Below, piece after piece: positions 24,128-32,429 of a stretch of DNA of 64,000 nt (its first letter is position 1; each line of letters opens with the position of its first letter). Where the stretch lies: NCBI RefSeq assembly GCF_001280015.1, contig NZ_LGDV01000025.1, positions 124,001 through 188,000 on the forward strand. Direction: 5' to 3'. Source of the DNA: Streptomyces sp. MMG1121 (GTDB lineage: Bacteria; Actinomycetota; Actinomycetes; Streptomycetales; Streptomycetaceae). Both the position numbers and the translations under genes were made by a program. The notes beneath the pieces were generated by a model that was not told where the DNA came from, made no database searches, and was given only the letters and a program-made list of their open reading frames with translations.

Positions 24128-24591
24128 GCGGTCTTCCTTTCGGCTTCGGCGCCATCCAGCGCCTGGGCCGTCGCGTCCTTCCACGCCATCCAGCTCAGGA
24201 GGGCGCACTTGACCCGCGCGGGGTACTTGGAGACACCGGCGAACGCGACCGCGTCCTCCAGGACCTCCTCCATGGCGTCGTCGGGCTCGATCTTGCCCTT
24301 GGACTGCATCAGCTCCAGGAAGGTCTCCTGGATCTTCTGCGCCTCGGCCAGCTCCTTGCCGACGAGGAGTTCGTTCAGCACGGACGCCGAGGCCTGGCTG
24401 ATCGAGCAGCCCTGGCCCTCGTAGCTGACGTCCTCGATCCTCGTGCCCTCGTACTTCACGCGAAGGGTGATCTCGTCGCCACAGGTCGGGTTCACGTGGT
24501 GCACCTCGGCGTCGCCATCCCTGAGACCACGCCCGTGCGGGTTCTTGTAGTGGTCCAGGATGACTTCCTGGTACATCGAATCCAGCTTCAC
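24124..24591 (-). CDS. sufU: SufU-type zinc-dependent sulfurtransferase
   Basis: A 155-residue SufU. The three conserved cysteines are present: NPTCGD (about residue 37), GQGCSIS (about 62) and VKCALLSW (about 128). In Gram-positive bacteria SufU takes persulfide sulfur from SufS through a zinc-ligand swap and passes it to SufBCD. It sits directly downstream of sufS with the gap of 16 bases and upstream of sufT, as expected for the operon. Confidence 0.92.
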   Translation of the reverse strand: MKLDSMYQEVILDHYKNPHGRGLRDGDAEVHHVNPTCGDEITLRVKYEGTRIEDVSYEGQGCSISQASASVLNELLVGKELAEAQKIQETFLELMQSKGKIEPDDAMEEVLEDAVAFAGVSKYPARVKCALLSWMAWKDATAQALDGAEAERKTA

Positions 24592-24607
24592 CGTTTCAGC
24601 ACGCCCC

Positions 24608-25864
24608 TCAGCCGAAGAAGTTCCGTACGTGCTCCAGACCGTCGACCAGAGCGTCGATCTCGGCCGGCGTGGAGTACAGATAGAACGACGCTCGCGTGGT
24701 CGCAGGAATTCCGTAGCGCAGACAGACGGGACGCGCGCAGTGGTGGCCGACGCGGACCGCGATGCCCTGCTCGTCGAGTACCTGGCCCACGTCGTGCGGG
24801 TGGATGTCGCCGAGGGTGAAGGAGATCGCCGCGCCCCGGTCCTCGGCCGTGGTCGGGCCGATGATCCTCAGGTCCGGGACCTCCGCCAGCCGGCGCACCG
24901 CGTACTCGGTGAGCGCGTGCTCGTGGGCGAGGATCTTGTCCATGCCGATGGAGTTCAGGTAGTCGATCGCGGCGCCGAGGCCGACCGCCTGGGCGATCGG
25001 GGGCGTGCCCGCCTCGAACTTGTGCGGCGCCGGGGCGTACGTCGACGAGTGCATCGAGACCGTCTCGATCATCTCGCCGCCGCCCAGGAACGGAGGCAGG
25101 TCCTCCAGCAGCTCCTGGCGGCCCCACAGGACGCCGATGCCGGTCGGGGCGCACATCTTGTGGCCGGTGAAGGCCACGAAGTCGGCCTGGAGGGCCTGCA
25201 CGTCCAGCGGCATGTGCGGGGCGGCCTGGGAGGCGTCGATGCAGACCAGGGCGCCGACCTCCTGGGCGCGGCGCACTATCGCCTCGACCGGGTTGAGGGT
25301 GCCCAGGATGTTCGACACCAGCACGAAGGAGACGATCTTCGTCTTCTCCGTGATGACCTCGTCGATGTTGGACAGGTCCAGACGGCCGTCGTCGGTGAGC
25401 CCGAACCACTTCAGCTTCGCGCCCGTGCGCTGCGCGAGCAGCTGCCACGGCACGATGTTGGAGTGGTGCTCCATCTCCGTGATGACGATCTCGGTCTCGT
25501 GGTCCACGCGGTAGGGCTCGTCGGCCCAGCCCAGCATGTTCGCCACGAGGTTCAGCGACTCGGAGGCGTTCTTGGTGAAGATCACCTCGTCGCGGCTGGG
25601 GGCGTTGATGAACTCGGCGACCTTGTCGCGCGCGCCCTCGTACAGCGCCGTGGCCTCCTCGGCGAGCACATGCACACCGCGGTGGACGTTGGCGTTGTAG
25701 CGCTCGTAGTACTCGCTCAGGGCGTCCAGCACCTGGCGCGGCTTCTGCGAGGTCGCCGCGTTGTCCAGGTACACGAGCTTCTGACCGTCGTGGACCTGGC
25801 GGTCCAGGATGGGGAAGTCCTTGCGGATCGCCTCGGTGTCGAGGAGGCCCGGCAGCTGTGTCAC
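24608..25864 (-). CDS. sufS: Cysteine desulfurase SufS
   Basis: A 418-residue PLP enzyme of the class II (SufS/CsdA) desulfurase group. The PLP lysine is in TGHKMCAP and the catalytic cysteine is in RVGHHCARP, within the compact loop typical of SufS. It converts cysteine to alanine and loads sulfur as persulfide for transfer to SufU. The stop of sufC overlaps its start by ATGA. There is no sign of truncation. Confidence 0.93.
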   Translation of the reverse strand: MTQLPGLLDTEAIRKDFPILDRQVHDGQKLVYLDNAATSQKPRQVLDALSEYYERYNANVHRGVHVLAEEATALYEGARDKVAEFINAPSRDEVIFTKNASESLNLVANMLGWADEPYRVDHETEIVITEMEHHSNIVPWQLLAQRTGAKLKWFGLTDDGRLDLSNIDEVITEKTKIVSFVLVSNILGTLNPVEAIVRRAQEVGALVCIDASQAAPHMPLDVQALQADFVAFTGHKMCAPTGIGVLWGRQELLEDLPPFLGGGEMIETVSMHSSTYAPAPHKFEAGTPPIAQAVGLGAAIDYLNSIGMDKILAHEHALTEYAVRRLAEVPDLRIIGPTTAEDRGAAISFTLGDIHPHDVGQVLDEQGIAVRVGHHCARPVCLRYGIPATTRASFYLYSTPAEIDALVDGLEHVRNFFG

Positions 25865-26625
25865 GCGGATGCGCCACCCTTCACGTATGCCTCGTAGCCC
25901 TCGTTCTCCAGCTTGTCCGCCAGCTCGGCGCCACCGGACTCGACGATGCGGCCGCCGGCGAACACGTGGACGTGGTCGGGCTTGATGTAGCGCAGGATGC
26001 GCGTGTAGTGCGTGATCAGCAGGGTGCCGACCTCGCCGGTCTCGCGGACGCGGTTGACGCCCTCGGAGACGATGCGGAGCGCGTCGACGTCCAGGCCGGA
26101 GTCGGTCTCGTCGAGGATCGCGACCTTCGGCTTGAGCAGCTCCAGCTGGAGGATCTCGTGGCGCTTCTTCTCACCGCCGGAGAAGCCCTCGTTGACGTTG
26201 CGCTCGGCGAAGGACGGGTCCATGTGGAGCCGCTCCATGGTCTCCTTGACCTCCTTCACCCAGGTGCGCAGCTTGGGGGCCTCGCCGCGGATGGCGGTCG
26301 CGGAGGTGCGCAGGAAGTTGGAGACCGAGACGCCGGGGACCTCGACCGGGTACTGCATCGCCAGGAACAGGCCCGCGCGGGCGCGCTCGTCGACGGACAT
26401 CTCCAGGACGTCCTCGCCGTCGAGGGTGACGGTGCCGCCGGTGATCGTGTACTTCGGGTGACCCGCGAGCGAGTAGGCGAGGGTCGACTTGCCGGAGCCG
26501 TTGGGGCCCATGATGGCGTGCGTCTCGCCCTGCTTCACGGTGAGGTCGACGCCCTTGAGGATCTCCTTCGTGGCGTTGTCGGCCTCGACGGTGACGTGCA
26601 GGTCTCGGATTTCAAGCGTTGCCAT
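25861..26625 (-). CDS. sufC: Fe-S assembly ATPase SufC
   Basis: A 254-residue ABC-type ATPase. It has Walker A GPNGSGKST (about 39-47), the signature FSGGEKKR and Walker B VAILDETDSGLD. SufC binds SufB and SufD and its ATP hydrolysis opens the scaffold for cluster building. There are no membrane partners, as expected. Translationally coupled with sufS. Confidence 0.93.
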   Translation of the reverse strand: MATLEIRDLHVTVEADNATKEILKGVDLTVKQGETHAIMGPNGSGKSTLAYSLAGHPKYTITGGTVTLDGEDVLEMSVDERARAGLFLAMQYPVEVPGVSVSNFLRTSATAIRGEAPKLRTWVKEVKETMERLHMDPSFAERNVNEGFSGGEKKRHEILQLELLKPKVAILDETDSGLDVDALRIVSEGVNRVRETGEVGTLLITHYTRILRYIKPDHVHVFAGGRIVESGGAELADKLENEGYEAYVKGGASA

Positions 26626-26632
26626 GGGTGCC

Positions 26633-26962
26633 TCAGGACTCCTGGGTGAGGGAGACGAGCACGTCGTCCCCTTCGATCTTTACGGGGTATACGGGGACGG
26701 GGCGCGTCGCGGGGAGGCCGGACGGCTTGCCGGTACGGAGGTCGAAGCTGGAGCCGTGCAGCCAGCACTCGATCTGACAGTCCTCCACCTCGCCCTCGGA
26801 GAGGGAGACGTTCGCGTGGGAGCAGATGTCGTAGATCGCGAAGACCTCGCCCTCGGTCTTCACGACCGAGACCGGCGTGCCGTCGAGTTCGACCCGCTTC
26901 GGGGTGTCGGTCTCCAGCTCGCTGAGCCCGCAGGCGCGCAGGAACGTAGAGGGGGCAGTCAT
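26633..26962 (-). CDS. Rieske-type ferredoxin in the suf operon
   Basis: A 109-residue small Rieske [2Fe-2S] protein. The two cluster motifs are CSHANVSL (Cys-X-His, about 48-50) and CWLHGSSFDL (Cys-X2-His, about 67-70). It resembles the electron-transfer components of non-heme dioxygenases. It lies between sufD and sufC with an ATGA overlap to sufD, a usual place in actinobacterial suf operons, and may supply electrons for assembly. That role is inferred. Confidence 0.88.
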   Translation of the reverse strand: MTAPSTFLRACGLSELETDTPKRVELDGTPVSVVKTEGEVFAIYDICSHANVSLSEGEVEDCQIECWLHGSSFDLRTGKPSGLPATRPVPVYPVKIEGDDVLVSLTQES

Positions 26963-28179
26963 GCGACCGACGCCTCCAGCTCCTCCTCGATCTTGGCGAG
27001 CAGGCGCTCCTCGATGTCGGCGACACCGATCTGCTGGACCAGCTCGGCGAAGAAGCCGCGGACCACCAGACGGCGGGCCTCGTGCTCCGGGATGCCGCGG
27101 GCCATCAGGTAGAAGAGCTGCTCGTCGTCGAAGCGGCCGGTGGCGGAGGCGTGGCCGGCACCGACGATCTCGCCGGTCTCGATCTCCAGGTTCGGCACCG
27201 AGTCGACGCGCGCGCCGTCCGTGAGGACGAGGTTGCGGTTCATCTCGTAGGTGTCCGTGCCCTCGGCCTTGGCCTCGATGAGCACGTCACCGATCCACAC
27301 CGCGTGTGCTTCCTCGCCCTGCAGCGCGCCCTTGTACATGACGTTGGACTTGCAGTGCGGGGTGTTGTGGTCGACGAGGAGACGGTGCTCCTGGTGCTGG
27401 CCCGCGTCGGTGAAGTACAGACCGAACAGCTCGGCCTCGCCGCCGGTGCCGGCGTAGGCGACGCGCGGGTGCAGGCGTACGACGTCGCCGCCGAAGGTGA
27501 CCACGAACGACTTGAAGGTGGCGTCGCGGCCGATCAGCGCGTTGTGCTGGCCCACGTGCACGGCCTTGTCGTCCCAGTCCTGGACGGAGACGACGGTCAG
27601 CTTGGCGCCGTCGCCCAGGACGTAGTCGACATTGGCGGCGAGCACCGCGTCGCCGGTGTGGTCGATGACGACGACGGCCTCCGCGAAGGCACCCAGCTCG
27701 ATCACCTGGTGGCCGTAGGCGACCCCGCCCTCGCCGTGCACGGCGATGCGGATCGGCTCGGTGAGCACCGTCTCCTTGGGGACGGTGACCACGCCGGCCT
27801 GCTCGAAGGCGGAGTACGCCTGGGCGGCGACGCGGTCCACCGGAGTGCCCGCCCTGCCGAGCCGTGCGTCGTCACGGCCGACGGTCTCGACGGTGACGCC
27901 CTCGGGGGCCTGGACGTCGACCTTCACGCCGCCGCCGTTCGCCACCGCGGTGCCGTCGTGCAGCCCGCGCAGGCGCTCCAGCGGGGTGAACCGCCACTCC
28001 TCCTCACGGCCGTGCGGGACCGGGAAGTCCGCGACGTCGAAGGACGGGGGCGCGCTCATGCGCGTGGCGACGGTCGACTCGGCGGCGACCGCGATCTGGC
28101 CTGCGGTGGTGGAGCCCATCGGTGGGGGTCCCCCCGCCCGAACGGAGTTGAGGGTGGGGGAGTTCTGAGCCTCAGCCAT
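26959..28179 (-). CDS. sufD: Fe-S assembly scaffold subunit SufD
   Basis: A 406-residue beta-helical scaffold protein that pairs with SufB and SufC. FPVPHGREEEWRFTPL near the N terminus and GHASATGRFDDEQLFYLMARGI near the C terminus are typical. The first 20 residues carry an odd SPTLNSVRAGGPPP stretch, encoded by a palindromic repeat (28123-28161). Without it the protein would read MAEAQN directly into GSTTAG. An alternative start at 28119 would skip the repeat. No catalytic cysteine is expected in SufD. Co-transcribed with sufB upstream. Confidence 0.9.
   Translation of the reverse strand: MAEAQNSPTLNSVRAGGPPPMGSTTAGQIAVAAESTVATRMSAPPSFDVADFPVPHGREEEWRFTPLERLRGLHDGTAVANGGGVKVDVQAPEGVTVETVGRDDARLGRAGTPVDRVAAQAYSAFEQAGVVTVPKETVLTEPIRIAVHGEGGVAYGHQVIELGAFAEAVVVIDHTGDAVLAANVDYVLGDGAKLTVVSVQDWDDKAVHVGQHNALIGRDATFKSFVVTFGGDVVRLHPRVAYAGTGGEAELFGLYFTDAGQHQEHRLLVDHNTPHCKSNVMYKGALQGEEAHAVWIGDVLIEAKAEGTDTYEMNRNLVLTDGARVDSVPNLEIETGEIVGAGHASATGRFDDEQLFYLMARGIPEHEARRLVVRGFFAELVQQIGVADIEERLLAKIEEELEASVA
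28123..28161. repeat. Short palindromic repeat inserted in sufD
   Basis: A 39-base element beginning TGGGGGTCCCCCCGC and ending in GGTGGGGGAG. It resembles the small GC-rich palindromic repeats scattered through Streptomyces genomes. It lies in frame inside the first codons of sufD and adds about 13 residues. Confidence 0.6.
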
Positions 28180-28243
28180 GGCTGTCGGTCTGCTCTCTTC
28201 CTACGTCAGAAATTGCTGGCTGCTGTCGGGAGACGGACCGGCC

Positions 28244-29665
28244 TCAGCCGACCGCGCCCTCCATCTGCAGCTCGATCAGCCGGTTGAGCTCCAGCGCGTA
28301 CTCCATCGGGAGTTCCTTGGCGATCGGCTCGACAAAGCCGCGCACGATCATCGCCATCGCCTCGAACTCGGTGAGGCCGCGGCTCATCAGGTAGAAGAGC
28401 TGGTCCTCGGAGACCTTGGAGACGGTCGCCTCGTGGCCCATGGACACGTCGTCCTCGCGGACGTCGACGTACGGGTACGTGTCGGAGCGGGAGATGGTGT
28501 CGACGAGCAGCGCGTCGCACAGCACGTTCGACTTCGAGCCGTGGGCGCCCTCGCCGATCTCCACCAGGCCGCGGTACGAGGTACGGCCGCCACCGCGCGC
28601 CACCGACTTGGAGACGATGTTGGACGAGGTGTTCGGCGCCATGTGGACCATCTTGGAGCCGGCGTCCTGGTGCTGGCCCTCGCCCGCGAACGCGATGGAG
28701 AGGGTCTCGCCCTTGGCGTGCTCGCCCATCAGGTAGACGGCCGGGTACTTCATCGTCACCTTGGAGCCGATGTTGCCGTCGATCCACTCCATGGTCGCGC
28801 CCTCGTACGCCACGGCGCGCTTGGTGACCAGGTTGTAGACGTTGTTCGACCAGTTCTGGATGGTCGTGTAGCGGCAGCGGGCGTTCTTCTTGACGATGAT
28901 CTCGACGACCGCGCTGTGCAGCGAGTCCGACTTGTAGATCGGCGCCGTGCAGCCCTCGACGTAGTGCACGTAGGCACCCTCGTCGACGATGATCAAGGTC
29001 CGCTCGAACTGGCCCATGTTCTCCGTGTTGATGCGGAAGTAGGCCTGGAGCGGGATCTCCACGTGCACGCCCTTCGGCACGTAGATGAACGACCCGCCCG
29101 ACCACACGGCGGTGTTCAGGGAGGCGAACTTGTTGTCACCGGCGGGGATGACGGTCCCGAAGTACTCCTTGAAGAGCTCCGGGTGCTCCTTCAGCGCGGT
29201 GTCGGTGTCGAGGAAGATGACGCCCTGCTCCTCCAGGTCCTCGCGGATCTGGTGGTAGACGACCTCCGACTCGTACTGGGCGGCGACACCGGCGACGAGG
29301 CGCTGCTTCTCGGCCTCCGGGATGCCCAGCTTGTCGTAGGTGTTCTTGATGTCCTCGGGCAGGTCCTCCCAGGACTCCGCCTGCTTCTCCGTGGAGCGCA
29401 CGAAGTACTTGATGTTGTCGAAGTCGATGCCCGACAGGTCCGAGCCCCAGTTCGGCATGGGCTTCTTCTCGAAGAGCTTCAGGCCCTTGAGGCGGAGCTT
29501 GGTCATCCACTCCGGCTCGGACTTCTTGCCCGAGATGTCCCGGACCACGTCCTCGTTCAGGCCACGGCGCGCGGACGCACCGGCCACGTCGGAGTCGGCC
29601 CAGCCGTATTCGTACTTGCCCAGGCCCTCGAGCTCAGGGTGGGCAGTCTCCGTGGGGAGAGTCAT
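28244..29665 (-). CDS. sufB: Fe-S assembly scaffold subunit SufB
   Basis: A 473-residue scaffold protein on which the nascent cluster forms with SufC and SufD. It is close to the usual length. [35 protein letters not shown] (conserved cysteine near 225-235) and [16 protein letters not shown] are typical of the family. ATGA overlap links it to sufR upstream. A gap of 64 bases separates it from sufD, with a possible new ribosome binding site there. Confidence 0.93.
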   Translation of the reverse strand: MTLPTETAHPELEGLGKYEYGWADSDVAGASARRGLNEDVVRDISGKKSEPEWMTKLRLKGLKLFEKKPMPNWGSDLSGIDFDNIKYFVRSTEKQAESWEDLPEDIKNTYDKLGIPEAEKQRLVAGVAAQYESEVVYHQIREDLEEQGVIFLDTDTALKEHPELFKEYFGTVIPAGDNKFASLNTAVWSGGSFIYVPKGVHVEIPLQAYFRINTENMGQFERTLIIVDEGAYVHYVEGCTAPIYKSDSLHSAVVEIIVKKNARCRYTTIQNWSNNVYNLVTKRAVAYEGATMEWIDGNIGSKVTMKYPAVYLMGEHAKGETLSIAFAGEGQHQDAGSKMVHMAPNTSSNIVSKSVARGGGRTSYRGLVEIGEGAHGSKSNVLCDALLVDTISRSDTYPYVDVREDDVSMGHEATVSKVSEDQLFYLMSRGLTEFEAMAMIVRGFVEPIAKELPMEYALELNRLIELQMEGAVG

Positions 29666-30393
29666 GCGGGGTTCCTCCCGGCCGTGCTTGCAGGTGCGTC
29701 AGTGGTCTTGGGGATGAATGTCGTGCAGACGCCGTCGCCGTGCGCGATGGTCGCCAGTCGCTGGACGTGGGTCCCGAGCAGTTCCGCGAAGATCTCCGTC
29801 TCCGCCTCGCATAGCTGCGGGAACTGCTCCGCCACATGGGCGACCGGGCAGTGGTGCTGGCACAGCTGCTCGCCGACCGGTGCGCTGCGCGCCGTTGCAG
29901 CGTACCCGTCCAGGCTCAGGGCCTTGGCCAGGGCTTCGGTGCGCTTGTCCGGGGTGACGGCCTCGATCGCCCTGCGGTAGGCGGCGGCCTGGGACGCGAT
30001 CCGGGCGCGGGCGAAGGCGGCGACCGCCTCGGGGCCGCCCTCGCGCTCGGCGATCCAGCGGAGCGCGTCGGCGGCGAGCTTGTCGTAGGACTGGTCGAAG
30101 GCGTCCCGGCCGCAGTCGGTGAGCGCGAAGACCTTGGCGGGACGGCCACGCGTGCGCGTGCCGTACACCCGCTGCTCCCGCGCCTCAACGACGTCGTCGA
30201 CGACAAGGGCGTCGAGGTGGCGCCGGACGGCGGCCTGGGTCAGTCCCAGCCGGCCGGCCAGCTCGGCGACGGTCGACGGGCCGTGGTCCAGGATGGATCG
30301 CGCGACGCGGTTGCGTGTGGAACGCTCACCGGTCGCGAGTTCCTCCTGAGGGGCCCCCAAGGGGGTCTCCCGAGCCTCGCCGACGTTTTTCAC
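29662..30393 (-). CDS. sufR: SufR-type Fe-S-dependent repressor
   Basis: A 243-residue regulator heading the suf operon. A DeoR/ArsR-like winged helix (about 25-90; [40 protein letters not shown]) precedes a C-terminal domain with [21 protein letters not shown] and a late GVCTTF. These are the cysteines that hold a [4Fe-4S] cluster in SufR. The cluster form is expected to repress the operon and to release it under iron or oxidative stress. GTG at 30393 is chosen as start; the region 5' of it is not conserved in the family as I know it. An operator-like palindrome covers this start. Confidence 0.88.
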   Translation of the reverse strand: MKNVGEARETPLGAPQEELATGERSTRNRVARSILDHGPSTVAELAGRLGLTQAAVRRHLDALVVDDVVEAREQRVYGTRTRGRPAKVFALTDCGRDAFDQSYDKLAADALRWIAEREGGPEAVAAFARARIASQAAAYRRAIEAVTPDKRTEALAKALSLDGYAATARSAPVGEQLCQHHCPVAHVAEQFPQLCEAETEIFAELLGTHVQRLATIAHGDGVCTTFIPKTTDAPASTAGRNPA

Positions 30394-30406
30394 AACGCCA
30401 TTGTTG
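30393..30406. promoter_or_regulatory. SufR operator (CAAC-N6-GTTG)
   Basis: CAACGCCATTGTTG, an inverted repeat whose left arm touches the GTG start of sufR. The CAAC-N6-GTTG form is, as I recall, the one reported for SufR in Streptomyces avermitilis, which supports autoregulation of the operon here. Confidence 0.65.
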
Positions 30407-30465
30407 CGTAATTCAGCGCAGCCTGACAAGCGGCGTCCGGATCATCGGACGGTGCCCTGCATCAC

Positions 30466-30479
30466 TTAGGTATACCTAA
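30466..30479. promoter_or_regulatory. Perfect 14-bp palindrome between sufR and the AAC(3)-like gene
   Basis: TTAGGTATACCTAA. Its TTAGG/CCTAA ends resemble half of a DtxR/IdeR iron box, which would suit the suf operon. It is shorter than the usual 19 bases. It could also be part of a divergent promoter. Role uncertain. Confidence 0.4.
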
Positions 30480-30576
30480 TGTGACCTGCGAAAACGATCT
30501 TTGATCGATCATCCCGGGTGGGTTGAGCAGCCAATTCGGTGGCGCCGCGCGGGCCCGTCGGGAAGACTCCCGAACC

Positions 30577-31392
30577 ATGCCGACACCCCCTCCGACCGGC
30601 CCACTTGTCACTCGGGACACAGTCGCCACACAGCTGCGCCTGCTCGGTGTCAAGTCCGGCGAGATCCTCCTCGTGCACTCCTCGCTCAGCTCGCTCGGCT
30701 GGGTCAACGGAGGCGCGGTCGCCGTCGTCCAGGGCCTGCTCGACGCGCTCGGGCCGGACGGCACACTTGTCGTCCCGACCCAGACCGGCGACCTGTCCGA
30801 CCCGGCCGTGTGGTCGAACCCGCCGGTGCCCGAGCGGTGGTGGGACCGGATCCGGGCCACGATGCCCGCCTACGACCCGCTGGTCAGCCCCTCCCGCGGC
30901 GTCGGCGTGATCCCGGAGACCGTGCGGACCTGGCCCGGCGCGCTGCGCAGCGCGCACCCGCAGACCTCCTTCGCGGCCGTCGGCCCGCACGCGCGCGAGA
31001 TCACCGACGGCCATGCGCACGACTGCCGGCTCGGCGAACGCAGCCCGCTGGCCCGCCTGGAGAGACGGGACGCCCGGGTCCTGCTGCTGGGCGCGGGCTA
31101 CGACGCCTGTACGGCCTTCCACCTCGCCGAGTACCGGATACCCGCGCCGCTCGTGCGCGACGGCCGCCCGGCGCCCGGCGGTGGCTGGGAGACGGTGACC
31201 GAGGTCTCGATCACGTCCGACCGCTTCGACGAGCTGGGACACGACTTCGAGCGGGACCGGCCCGTCGTGCGCGGCAGGGTCGGCGCCGCCGGCGTACGGC
31301 TGTTCCCGGTGGCGGACGCGGTGGCCTACGCACAGCGGTGGCTGCCGGTACACCGACCTCGTGCGGAGGAGATCTCGCACCCGCCCGTCTGA
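30577..31392 (+). CDS. AAC(3)-family aminoglycoside N-acetyltransferase-like protein
   Basis: A 271-residue antibiotic acetyltransferase-fold protein. Signatures are ILLVHSSLSSLGWVNGG, DGTLVVPTQTGD, the HPQTSFAAVGPHA segment and LGERSPLARLERRDARVLLLGAGYDACTAFHLAEY. The family uses acetyl-CoA to modify aminoglycosides at N-3, but many Streptomyces members are silent or act on other amines, so resistance should not be assumed. A single gene, divergent from sufR. The ATG at 30577 has GGAAG upstream. Confidence 0.87.
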   Translation: MPTPPPTGPLVTRDTVATQLRLLGVKSGEILLVHSSLSSLGWVNGGAVAVVQGLLDALGPDGTLVVPTQTGDLSDPAVWSNPPVPERWWDRIRATMPAYDPLVSPSRGVGVIPETVRTWPGALRSAHPQTSFAAVGPHAREITDGHAHDCRLGERSPLARLERRDARVLLLGAGYDACTAFHLAEYRIPAPLVRDGRPAPGGGWETVTEVSITSDRFDELGHDFERDRPVVRGRVGAAGVRLFPVADAVAYAQRWLPVHRPRAEEISHPPV

Positions 31393-31423
31393 GCGGTCCG
31401 GCATCTCCCTAGACTCTGGAGCC

Positions 31424-32347
31424 ATGCGAAGCGAGCCCGTGGTCCAGGTCCAGGCCCTGGTGAAGCGGTACGGAACGAAGACCGCGGTGGACGGCCTCGA
31501 CCTGGTGGCCAAGGCGGGCGTGACCGCCGTACTCGGTCCCAACGGGGCGGGGAAGACGACCACGGTCGAGACCTGCGAGGGGTACCGGAAGCCGGATTCC
31601 GGCACGGTGCGCGTCCTGGGCCTCGACCCGGTGCGGCAGTCCGCCGAGCTGCGCCCCCGCATCGGTGTGATGCTCCAGTCCGGAGGCGTGTACTCCGGTG
31701 CCCGGGCGGACGAGATGCTGCGGCATGTCGCCAAGCTGCACGCGTATCCACTCGACGTGGACGCGCTGATCGAGCGGCTCGGCCTCGGATCCTGCGGCCG
31801 TACCTCCTACCGGCGGCTGTCCGGCGGCCAGCAGCAGCGGCTCGCGCTCGCCATGGCGGTCGTCGGGCGCCCGGAGCTGGTCTTCCTGGACGAGCCCACC
31901 GCCGGCCTGGACCCGCAGGCCCGCCGGGCCACCTGGGAGCTGGTGAAGGACCTGCGCGCCGACGGCGTCTCGGTGATCCTCACCACGCACTACATGGAAG
32001 AGGCCGAGCAGCTCGCCGACGACGTGGCGATCATCGACGGCGGCCGGGTCATCGCCCAGGGCTCCCCGGAGGAGCTGTGCAAGGGCGGCGCCGAGAACAC
32101 CCTGCGCTTCAGCGGCCGCCCCGGCCTCGACGTCGGCTCCCTGCTCAAGGCGCTCCCGGCCGACTGCACGGCCGCCGAGCTGACCCCGGGCAGCTACCGG
32201 GTCATCGGCAAGGTCGACCCGCAGCTGCTGGCCACGGTCACCTCGTGGTGCGCCCAGCACGGGGTGATGCCGGACCGGATCTCGGTGGAACGGCACACCC
32301 TCGAAGACGTTTTTCTGGAGCTGACAGGCAAGGAGTTGCGTTCATGA
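31424..32347 (+). CDS. ABC transporter ATP-binding protein (DrrA/CcmA type)
   Basis: A 307-residue ATPase for the permease that follows. Walker A GPNGAGKTT (about 38-46), signature LSGGQQQRLA and Walker B LVFLDEPT with the H-loop THYMEEAEQLAD are present. A C-terminal extension (about 230-307) is of the DrrA type found in ATPases that work with a single separate permease. Its last codons (LELTGKEL) are repeated as DNA 92 bases further on, just before the permease start. The exported substrate is unknown. Confidence 0.9.
   Translation: MRSEPVVQVQALVKRYGTKTAVDGLDLVAKAGVTAVLGPNGAGKTTTVETCEGYRKPDSGTVRVLGLDPVRQSAELRPRIGVMLQSGGVYSGARADEMLRHVAKLHAYPLDVDALIERLGLGSCGRTSYRRLSGGQQQRLALAMAVVGRPELVFLDEPTAGLDPQARRATWELVKDLRADGVSVILTTHYMEEAEQLADDVAIIDGGRVIAQGSPEELCKGGAENTLRFSGRPGLDVGSLLKALPADCTAAELTPGSYRVIGKVDPQLLATVTSWCAQHGVMPDRISVERHTLEDVFLELTGKELRS
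32315..32335. repeat. Direct repeat, copy 1 (end of ATPase gene)
   Basis: A 21-base sequence encoding the ATPase end LELTGKE, repeated exactly at 32407-32427. It includes the AAGGAG that in copy 2 acts as the ribosome binding site of the permease. Confidence 0.75.
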
Positions 32348-32377
32348 TTCCGGCTCACGCGGAGACCGGCCGGGAGT

Positions 32378-32395
32378 CCGGGGGTCGTCCCCCGG
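32378..32395. repeat. Palindromic hairpin between ATPase and permease genes
   Basis: CCGGGGG, loop TCGT, CCCCCGG. It lies between the two copies of the 21-base direct repeat, like the small palindromic repeats found between Streptomyces genes. It could reduce read-through from the ATPase gene. Confidence 0.55.
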
Positions 32396-32406
32396 GAAGG
32401 CACGGC

Positions 32407-32427
32407 CTGGAGCTGACAGGCAAGGAG
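32407..32427. repeat. Direct repeat, copy 2 (permease leader)
   Basis: Exact 21-base copy of 32315-32335 outside any coding frame. It provides AAGGAG before the permease start, so the insertion kept the permease translatable. Confidence 0.75.
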
Positions 32428-32429
32428 CT

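Noticed and set aside
30350..30371. A repeat-derived insertion in the sufR N terminus (GGGGCCCCC-type hairpin)
   Set aside because: The hairpin is real, but I recall similar residues (ARETP-GAPQEE) in other SufR proteins, so insertion is not supported.
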